Assembly: GCA_900088475.1 (NCBI GenBank)
Contig: FLMG01001623.1
Location: 58,784 to 122,783 of the forward strand
Source of the DNA: Hyphochytrium catenoides
Taxonomy: Eukaryota > Sar > Hyphochytriomycetes > Hyphochytriales > Hyphochytriaceae
DNA: 64,000 nt
Direction: 5' to 3'
Positions 55,714 through 64,000 of this stretch are shown here, piece by piece. The notes below the pieces were generated by a model. The model did no database searches. It had not been told where the DNA came from and saw only the letters and a list, made by a program, of their open reading frames with translations. Positions within the stretch are counted from its first letter, which is position 1. The number at the start of each line of letters is the position of its first letter. Both the position numbers and the translations under genes were made by a program.

Positions 55714-56384
55714 CCTTTGGGACGTGTTCGTGGGAGCGGCAGCGATATCCTAACTATCAGGTTTTATCATCTGTCAACACTCGTCTTGGCCGACTGGGCC
55801 AGCGCACTTCCATCAGCGGCACTCAGCTTCACCGCGCGGCTAGAGTGCTCTCGCGCCTCCGACGCTACCTTTACTCTTGCTCTCATCAAGAGAGGATAGA
55901 GGATAGATCTGACGCCATGGGGCTGCGAAAGGAAGCGAGGCCTTGAGCCTTGAGCGAGGCGTTACCAACATAGAAGTCTTTTCATCGGACAAGTCCTGGG
56001 GAAGGACTGAGATCGCTATGCAACTTATCTAAAGTAATCACTCCTATGATTCTAGGGGGTGCTAAGTAAAAGTCCTCGGAATCAGAATAGACTGATCACT
56101 ACTAGACTAGGTTTTCGAGGACCAGTTTATGATTCTCTCTGCGTGCCAGTCACGCTTTGATATTACTACGCGCTACTTTCCCTCTTTGAAAGTTGGCTGT
56201 ATGCCGCATATTATTATGTTTAGTGGTACCGAGGTGCCGCCGCCAATCAGTGGGGGCCAAGAAGTGATGAAGGCTTTGTCTGAAGGTTGAGATCGGAGAC
56301 TCTGTGGAGCTGCGTATTGTTCTTCATTGTCAAAGTCTTCGCTACACTGCTCGGCTGGGCTCATAACCACACACTTGTGGAACC
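55714..56384. other. Bidirectional promoter region
   Basis: It separates the divergent starts of the propeller gene (minus) and eL34 (plus). Open frames at 55695-55946 have no support. Confidence 0.55.
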
Positions 56385-56953
56385 ATGGTGAAGGACATCC
56401 GTATCACTTACAGGCGCAGACATGCCTATGCTACCAAGTCTAACGCCATCAAGCCTGTAAAGACTCCTGGTAAGAAGATGGATTGCGGAGAGTGAGGGGA
56501 GCAAGAGAACTGGCATTTGGAGATATTGACTGACATAAACTCTTTTTAGGTGGCAGACTGGTTGCTCACTACCGCAAGAAGCATGCTAAGGGTGCAAAGT
56601 GCGGTGACTGCGGCACCGTACTTCCAGGAGTAGGTTTTTTACAGCAACACTGGTAATATAGTACTTGGGATCTGACTGTAGAACCATCGACGATTGCAGG
56701 TCGCTCATTTGAGGCCCAAGAACATGAAGAAGGCACACAAGCCTTCAAAGACTGTGGTTCGTGCATATGGTGGTTCTAGATGCGGAAATTGCGTGCGTGA
56801 AAGGTAAACAATGCGTGCCGACACCATAGGTATGCAGCCACCTTTCTAACACCACGTTTCAGAATCGTTCGGGCTTTCCTTATCGAAGAGCAGAAGATTG
56901 TCAAGAAGGTATTGAAGGAGAAGCTCTCCAAGAAGAAGAAGACCGCTGCGTAG
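56385..56953 (+). CDS. RPL34: 60S ribosomal protein eL34
   Basis: Four exons. MVKDIRITYRRRHAYATKSN opens the protein, followed by VKTPGGRLVAHYRKKHAK, then CGDCGTVLPG, VAHLRPKNMKKAHKPSKTVV and RAYGGSRCGNCVRERIVRAF. It ends with LIEEQKIVKKVLKEKL and a Lys-rich tail, TAG at 56951-56953. About 119 residues, the normal family length. The Cys pairs CGDC and CGNC match the zinc-binding positions of eL34. Introns are short (GTAAGAAG..., GTAGGTT..., GTAAACA...). A structural component of the large ribosomal subunit; highly expressed genes like this often have compact introns, as here. Confidence 0.97.
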
Positions 56954-58757
56954 ACTTTTTCATGACTCCCTTCATTGCCGAACTGTGTAGCCCACGCAAT
57001 GGCAAGCGGTAATAAAATAACCCTGTCGCCTTCACCAATCATACACAGCATGTACACTCGACTCTTTTCTAGCTTCAACTATCTACCGCGCGTGCCCATA
57101 TAACCCATCGTCGTTGGTGTTGTAAACGCCTCATGCGGTATAGCGATTTCCAGGAATCTGGAGTCGCAGGCGGGAAGTTAGCACCGTGCGAGCAATGCGT
57201 ACGGGTGGCAGTTGACTGCGGGTACTAAAGGCAGGGCGAAGGTGCAGACCGTTATGCGTGCGCCGGAGAGAGCGCGCAGTAACCTATTGCGAGAAACACG
57301 ATATAGACTCTAACAGCAAAACATCGTCCTGCTAAAGTTTCTTGATCTTCTAGAGCTGTCTACAGCCACTTCCCACGGTGCCAATCGATCCAGCTTGACT
57401 CTCTAAACTCTTGCCCATCATGGACCAGACTTGTTGTATTATGTACTATCCTTTCTAGACTTCTACACTCTGGCCCCTTTTCTCTAAAAAGGAGGAGATG
57501 CTGCTTTAGTCGATGTAATTATGCGGTATACTCGCTTCCAGTGAGCCGGAGCTCTACTCAAGATATAAGCTATTTCGGTCTCTCACGACCTCTCCCTGCA
57601 CAAAGAAGCCCACAATATTGGGCAGCGCTCCTCTCTTTCATCTTCTTGAATGTACGGAGTATTTTCTCATTAAGTGGGAAGGTACGGTTACTTCCAATCA
57701 ACCCTAGCCCGGCCTATTATATCTCATGAGCAGCCCTCAGAAAACAGATAAGGTTCCTTTTGGTGATTAAATGACATCATGAGGATAGAGTCTAAAGAAG
57801 TGACAAATAAGAAGCGAGCCCTCTGTGTCGCGTGTTAGTATGCTTCTGCTGCTTATTGCAGCGACTGCTAATGATAAGCTTATCAATGAAGTGTTGCTGG
57901 TTTTCAGCACCTACACTAATGACAAGCTCATGCACCTTTCTTTAGGGTCAGAAATATATCATTATTGCTGTTGGTGCCTCTTAGTTCTTCATCGAAGGTT
58001 TCTTTACTAAGCAATCATGAAGCTAAGAGCTCTACTCCCGGAGGATGTCTAGACAGTACCGATATTGCTACTTCTTGTAAAGCAATAGTTGTTGGGTGAA
58101 ATCCTGGTTCTGTGGTGGCTTTATTATTACGACCGTCAAAGGGCACAATTGAAGAGAACTACGAAAGGCTGAAGATGTGCTGATGGCGGCGATCATCTTC
58201 AACCTTCTTCAACCGCTGTCATTCAGCATCTGTTGCCACTTCTGAGGATACTCATCTGCTGACAGCCTCTCAATAGTTCTCTCCTTTCGCCTAGTTAGCT
58301 GTTTGTTCTTCAGCGTGAGGACCAAGAGATTGGTCAGGACTCGTCAAGGGTGCAGAAGTTAAAGGTCTAATGGGAGGGAAGGCGTTCTCTTGGGCGTGAT
58401 GAGTCCAGGTGTCAGTGACGAGGGTGTGTAACATATGCCTGAAGAGTACTTCTTTTGCTCTGAGAAGCCTGCCTTCTTGTGCCCGTTAGTCGAAATGTTA
58501 GGCTTCTATAATGAACGTGAGGTGATGTAGAAGGTCATTGTACTGACCGACACAGAGATGGTGGCCGACACATACCTAAGGTTCTTGGTGGGGGTCTGTG
58601 GGCTCATCAATGTACAAGGCGGTAAGTGAGCTTATGTCCTTGTCTCTAATAGTGGCATCTGTGCTTTTCATTCGTCTTTTAACTCTTGGCCTCTTGTGAT
58701 GCTTGGTCCTTGGACTATGTTGACGACAGGACCCATTACCCTGCCAGTACACTAAAC
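56954..58757. other. About 1.8 kb without a gene
   Basis: No family motif or exon chain on either strand. The open frames (57541-57729, 57825-58010 plus) are short and featureless. Confidence 0.55.
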
Positions 58758-61700
58758 ATGCTCGAACGCTCTTCGGTGGCTTCGTTCCTCTTCTGCTGGC
58801 TTTTTGCACCTCATCGTCTCAACAACTTCCTACTGTCTTTCCTGACCCTTGTCCATCATCCCTTCCATTCTATTAGTAAACTGGGCCCAGGTTAGCGGGC
58901 CCCAGCGTACAAATATCGCCACAGTGCACCCTACAGGGTGGAAGTCTCGCTGGGGTCACGCGGCAGTGGCCGTAGAGCTAACGGCGGAGGAGGTGACCTT
59001 CACTCAGCAGAATAGCAGCATCTATATTATTGGAGGAGATAACCAACACTGGGCTGCAACGAAGACACACCTGGAGGTCGAGGCGTACCCCGGCGGGGAA
59101 GGCTACACTAACGATGTCTGGTCTAGCACAGGTGTAGGTGAGTTCTATTATAATGGAGTGGACTAATAAGCAAGGGAAAGGTCTTGTGGCCACATATGTC
59201 TTGAGGATAGAGAGAAGCAGCGCTGGCGAAACATAGTAACTCCCAAGAGAAAGCAAGCAAAGAGAAGAAAGCGTCATTCGTCGATAGAAGGGGACAAGCT
59301 AATCAATGCATCCTTCTGTCTCGCACAGAGTACTTTACTACCCTCAATCTGTTGGAGTCGACGGACTGGGGGGATCCAATGCCACGAATGGTCTCTGTTA
59401 ATCGCTGGATTCAGAAGAGCAAGGGAAAGGTTCCGCCTGGAACTGTGACCTACAATGATTGGATTGCATGTTCCCTCCTTCCGTTTGGCGTTCAGATCAA
59501 CAACAATACCGAGGCATGTGCCGACACCACCCAGCCTCCTGGTTCCTACCTAGCTGATAACATGTTCTCTCCCCGTCGATACCACGCCGCAGTTGCAATT
59601 AGGCACCAGGTAAGGCATCGTGGGGGCCAGCCTTCCTAGGTCTACTCCTTTGATCTGTCTTTCTTCTCACTTGTAAACCTGATGCCGTAAGTTCCATGTG
59701 CCTCCTTTCGTACGCCTTTTCGCAGTGCAACTTCAGCTGCCATGGGTCACTCTGCCTGTTGATCTCTTTTAACATGGGTAATCTTTCTTGGTGCCCTTCT
59801 TTGGAAAGATCTATGTCATGGGAGGTCGAGCGAGGGAGATGGAGTATTTCCGCGATGAGGACTCATACGGAGGAATTCTAGCGCCAGACCAGACGCGAAG
59901 AGCAAGGGAGAGGAGCGTACTTAAGAACGACGTATGGCTCAGCAGCACTGGAGGTATGTCCCTCGGGTCCGCTAACACCTCCTTCCTACTTGTTCGTGTT
60001 TGTTGTCCGGTTCGCAGTGTCAAGCACCCTACAACCATTTTTCACCTACAATGCCTTTTTCCTGAAGACACCCCCTCCGTCAATTTTTCCTTCTCTTCCC
60101 CAACTTTGACATCCACTTTTAGCTTCCCTGTGCTAAGGTTCTCTATATATCTTGTCGTTGGTTAAACAATCTGGCTTAGGCGACCGCTGGGTCCTCATAC
60201 GCCCCGGATGCCGTTTTCCTGATGCTGCCCTGATATCACCCGGGACACGATTTGGAATATGTTTTGCAACCTCACAGTGCTTCGGAGACGAGGTATGCGT
60301 CCTACCAGAAAAGGGGGGCCCCGGCTTCTGTGCATGTGGCGATCGGATATGGAGTCCCAGGGAGCAGCACAGTGTAGCCGTATTCAACGGCAAGATATAC
60401 GTGGCGGGCGGCTATACCTTCGTTTATAAGCAAATTTGTGGGGGCGAAAGCGCTACTTCAGGGCGAGGTAGGAGTGTCAACTTACTTCTTCTCTTCCTGT
60501 CTTTCCTTCAAGGGCAACTGCTTCTCTACCTCCTTTCCCTCTCATAGAGTTGACGTCCAATCTAGTTGCTCCAATCCAGGAGAAATAGTGTTGTCTGTGC
60601 TACCTTGTTTCCTGCTGATCTACCTTATTTCATGCTGATCTCATCGACCTCGGCCTCTTTCCACGTTGATAGGGTTGAGTTTTCCTTGTTCTGACATAGT
60701 ATTGGTCCAATGCAGGTGTCCCACGATATCGCTGCGGCGGCCAGTATCCTCACTACTTAAATGATGTGTGGAGCTCGCCCAATGGAGCACTTTGGACCAA
60801 GGAAGTTGAGAGGGCTGATTGGGCTCCCAGAGCTCTACATGGGATGGCTGCTTTCCAGAATAATCTGTATATTATGGCAGGCTTTCAAGGGGGATCGAAA
60901 GGTTGGCGAATTCCGTTTATAACTGATCTAGTGCTCCTTCTGCTTCAACCAGAGACCCTACACCCCTTCATATCCTATAAGGCTTTTGGACTATTATACC
61001 CGGGCAATAGCATGCAATGTCTTGGCCCTTTAGTCTCTTTCTTCAAGGGGACTGTCAGCCAATACTTCGTTATTAAGTTTAGCTTTGTACCGGTAGATGA
61101 ACCAGACAGTTATTTCAATGACGTTTGGCGGAGCTCGGACGGAGTGACGTGGACGCGAATGACAGAGCCCGCATGGAGTCCTCGATCAGACTTTAAGGTC
61201 AGTTGTGTCTGATCTCGGTGGTCTGAGATCCGTCCAGCTGGATGGTTGCCACAGAAGATATTCCATACCTTCTGTTATATCAGTTGACCTTATGACTTTC
61301 AATTTTGCTTACGTCAGGCCCTGGCTGTTGCAAAAGGCTCGAGCACGGAGTTGTTAGTTATGGGTGGCACAACTGGTGACCATTTGCTGAATGATGTCTG
61401 GAGCTGGAGCGGAGTAGAGAAGGATCCATGGCTGCTTGACTACGGTCCTGCTTCCAGCTCTAGGGAGTATGTTGCCGCTAATAGCCAGGTAAAAAGCCAA
61501 GATACATGACAGGAGAGAATACGACAGATGTCTTGAATCGACTAGGAAGAGAGAGTGGACATTTGGGCATTCTCTATATGTTTGCTTTCTGAGTTCGTGA
61601 ACTTATTTCTCCAGATGTCTATTCTGGTAAAGCTGCGCTCTGGAGAGGCTAAGAAGCTCGCGTCTCAAAACTTGACGACTGTTGGCGAATTGGCAACAGC

Positions 61701-63641
61701 TAATAGGTCAGCCGTACTGCCGATCAGGAACAGAACCAGGGTTTGCGACTACAAGATGCTGGCCATGAGCATGATGGATAAGTGCACGTAAGAGGAAAAG
61801 ACCCTTCTTCTCTTCAGGTGTCACTTCATAGTCGTCCACCTCTAGAATGCCCTTGTTTACAGCGACGAAGCTTGCACCCTGACTCTCGGTATAGCACGTC
61901 GTCATCCTTGTAGCTGCACCTACCTTCTAGTTTTTCCCTCATTCTGCAGGGTGCTCATTGAGATCAATGTGATCTCAACTGAATACTGGGTATTCCGTAT
62001 AGCCTCCCCTCTCGTTTCCTCGCTGACATTCTTCATGTGTCAGTATCAAGCCCATTCTTCCTGATGGTTATGAGTACAAGAATCTTCAAATTGTGGACGG
62101 TGGCATGCCTCCAGCTCCCTCGCAGGCAGACCTGGATAAAGAAGCCATCAGAAACTGGGATGGTTGTCAACAAATTTTAACAAAGATAATCAGTCTTCAA
62201 GGGACCATGGTCTGGCCAAAAGTGAATGGCGTTGAGCAGGTAATCATAAGCAAACTAAGGCTCTATTCTTGAGATGTGACCAGACGGACCTTCTCGTCGT
62301 CTTTGGGCATCACTTTCAACTCTTCGTTCTCTCTGTTAACAGTGTTTCTCCAGGCGGAAGTCTATGTAACCCGTCTCATCAGTACACTCTAACCCCTGTT
62401 GCTTCGAAATGAACGTACAGATGGAGAAGCTGGAGGACCCCATTCCAGCAACCAAAGAAAAAATTTGTAAATGGGAGATCAGTCCGCGCAAGGGCTTCGC
62501 AGCGGCAGTGTACAATGGCTCCGCTTGGGTGCTGGGCGGGTTTGCGGGAGACCAAAGCTATTTGAACGACGTCTGGTACAGAGGTGGGTCCAACTGCCAA
62601 GTCTTCTCTTTGTGATTGGTCCGCTGCTAGCCGCTTCTTAGAGTTTCATCTTCCATTTGCTTAGGGTTTCTTTCCTTTCCTCTCTTTCTCTCTCTGTTCT
62701 CTCTCTCTCCCTCTCTCTCTCTCTCTTGCTTTCATCTCGCTACCTCTTCCTCTCTAACGCCTGCTTTACTACACTCTTGATATCCTTGGTGTCTGCAGAC
62801 AACAGGCACCCAGTCACTACTATTCCTGTAAAACCAGACACACTCACGTATGACTTACACTTTGAGTTTGCTTGTGATAAGCCTATCTGCTTATACGAGT
62901 ACCAAGTACTTGACAGCATTGAGATGGTTATGGTAAGGAGGGGATGAGCACCTTTGAACAGGATTGTGGTGTCCCGTAACGATTAAAAAGGCAAGGAGTT
63001 GAAGAGAGAATTCATAGGATGGGAAGAGGAGAGAGAAAAAGGGGGAAGTAGGGCAAAGAGTGAAAGAGAAGAAAGAGACGGAAGATTATTCCAAAGAGCG
63101 AGGAGAGAGACGGAAAGCATATATTTTGACATCTCTTTCCGCTGTCCGTCAGCTCCGAAATTGGACCCCCTCTATTGGTAAGGAAGATCTTACTTGGTTA
63201 CCAAGCGGAACCCACACGATTTCGGTTAGAGCCTTTGACCCTGCTGGAAACTATGACACAAGCTTGGAGCTTGGCAGGAATGTCTACACTTGGGTCTACG
63301 TTCCCAAACTTCCCTGGACGTATATTGCCCTAGGCATCGTGGGCTTTATTATACTGCTCATTGCAATATTCCTGGAATGGAGAAGAAGGAGAAGAAAGAG
63401 AGCAATGGAACGGTACGCCATGAAGCGGATGCGTAGAAAGCTCAAGGCCGAGCAGCGCAAGGGAAAAGGTGGCAAGCCTGAAGACTGGAAAAAGGCATAT
63501 AACGATGCCAAGGACAAAGATGGCAAGAAGAAGAAAAAGAAGAAGAAAGATGCCCAAAAAGGCGGTTCAAAGATAGCCCCTGGAGATGCGCCCGAGAGTC
63601 CGAAGAAAAAGAAGAAAGCTGAGAGCAAGAAGGATAAGTAA
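58758..63641 (+). CDS. Type I membrane kelch-repeat protein with Lys-rich cytosolic tail
   Basis: Fifteen or so exons. Exon 1 encodes a hydrophobic leader (SVASFLFCWLFA) that splices in phase (GTCCATC...GCCCAG, 43 nt) to VSGPQRTNIATVHP. Six kelch blades follow, each with a GG-type strand and an NDVW turn: SSIYIIGGD, GKIYVMGGRA, GKIYVAGGYT, NLYIMAGFQ, ELLVMGGTT and AWVLGGFAG. Between blades 2 and 3 lies a Cys-rich insert (CFGDEVCVLPEKGGPGFCAC) that resembles an EGF-like loop. After the propeller comes a juxtamembrane beta domain (HFEFACDKPICLYEYQVL, GTHTISVRAFDPAGNYDTS). A single membrane segment (YIALGIVGFIILLIAIFL), a stop-transfer RRRRRKR and a very Lys-rich tail of about 80 residues complete it. 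TAA is at 63639-63641. A surface or lumenal adhesion/receptor role is inferred. Introns contain CT- and GA-rich tracts. Confidence 0.85.
62685..62740. repeat. CT microsatellite inside a kelch-gene intron
   Basis: An interrupted (CT)n run within the intron before the exon beginning DNRHPVTTIP. It may serve as an extended polypyrimidine tract. Confidence 0.9.
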
Positions 63642-63705
63642 ACGCGGTCAATATGTCAAGTTCACGCTGCTAGACGGACTGCAAGCGAAAGGATAAAGGC
63701 AGGAG

Positions 63706-64000
63706 CTAAGGATCCTTCATGCAGCTTCCGGATCTCCTTCCGCACATCGCATCACAGAGTTCATTGCGACTCTTCTCACTGCTCTTCTGCCGCTTGCTCG
63801 CGGTCTGTCTGTCTCCGTGCATGGCTTTCTGATGGATGAAGTTCATCTTCTGCGCTGTGTCCAGGCCGCTGACAATGGGAATGCGAAAGGACACACTATC
63901 CATGGGAATTGGAACTTCCTTCACTGTCCGTAGACCTTCGTGCTGGCCATCTCTAAGCATCTGGTATAATGTTGGCTCTTTATACAGAATAATATCCTTT
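63706..64000 (-). CDS. Unknown protein, 3' end, cut by window edge
   Basis: The minus strand is open from the window edge to a TAG at 63706-63708. It reads KDIILYKEPTLYQMLRDGQH, then VPIPMDSVSFRIPIVSGLD and AQKMNFIHQKAM, then a basic tail. The first in-frame Met within the window is at 63960, but the frame continues to the edge. Only about 60 bases separate its stop from the kelch gene stop, so the two genes are convergent. No family recognised. Confidence 0.55.
   Translation of the reverse strand, partial: KDIILYKEPTLYQMLRDGQHEGLRTVKEVPIPMDSVSFRIPIVSGLDTAQKMNFIHQKAMHGDRQTASKRQKSSEKSRNELCDAMCGRRSGSCMKDP

Noticed and set aside
63296-63651. Phe/Ser/Leu-rich minus-strand frames
   Set aside because: Antisense of the membrane segment and poly-Lys tail of the kelch gene.
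1-64000. CRISPR arrays, bacterial operons, insertion sequences or phage genes
   Set aside because: No spaced repeats, transposase motifs or terminal inverted repeats were seen; the window is eukaryotic with spliceosomal introns.

Overview
This is a piece of nuclear genome from a microbial eukaryote, not a prokaryote. Almost every recognisable gene is broken by short GT-AG introns: 34 to 110 nt where I fixed the boundaries, most of them 40 to 80, with a few of about 300. Genes are close together on both strands, and base composition looks balanced. The content includes RNA polymerase II subunit RPB3, ribosomal protein eL34, cytosolic SHMT, a G-protein gamma subunit with a CaaX box, an alpha-kinase and a PHTF membrane protein. 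That mix points to a free-living or parasitic protist. I cannot fix the lineage from sequence alone. The layout of the bZIP basic region, the Golgi-type mannosyltransferases and the TSET/COPI-like propeller protein do not look like a typical fungus or animal. Two runs of N (10260-10287 and 24519-24591) are assembly gaps.

Layout. 0-5 kb: FAD synthase (minus) and a small multi-pass membrane protein (minus). 5-10.3 kb: a GT32 glycosyltransferase and an alpha-kinase (plus). 10.8-17 kb: RPB3, part of an unknown gene and a bromodomain protein (minus). 17-24.2 kb: a PHTF homologue (minus), a short three-exon unknown (plus) and a DUG3-like class II glutamine amidotransferase (minus). 25-34 kb: a single-exon lipase-3 protein and a 1374-residue single-exon glycosyltransferase with six Cys-rich repeats and a GT71 domain (minus). 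34-40 kb: a partial membrane protein (minus), the tiny G-gamma gene (plus) and long stretches with no convincing gene. 40-46.4 kb: a bZIP factor and SHMT (plus). 47-55.7 kb: a giant beta-propeller/alpha-solenoid protein with an embedded LamG-like domain (minus). 56.4-63.6 kb: eL34 and a type I membrane kelch-repeat protein (plus). The last 300 bases hold the 3' end of an unknown minus-strand gene.

There is no operon logic; neighbours are functionally mixed, as in ordinary eukaryotic gene order. Shared themes are secretory-pathway glycosylation (GT32, GT71), membrane traffic (the TSET/COPI-like subunit), signalling (G-gamma, alpha-kinase), and transcription or chromatin (RPB3, bromodomain, bZIP). 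I assembled exons by hand by matching GT/AG sites, reading frame and family motifs. Gene spans below include introns; the better-fixed exon limits are given in the evidence.
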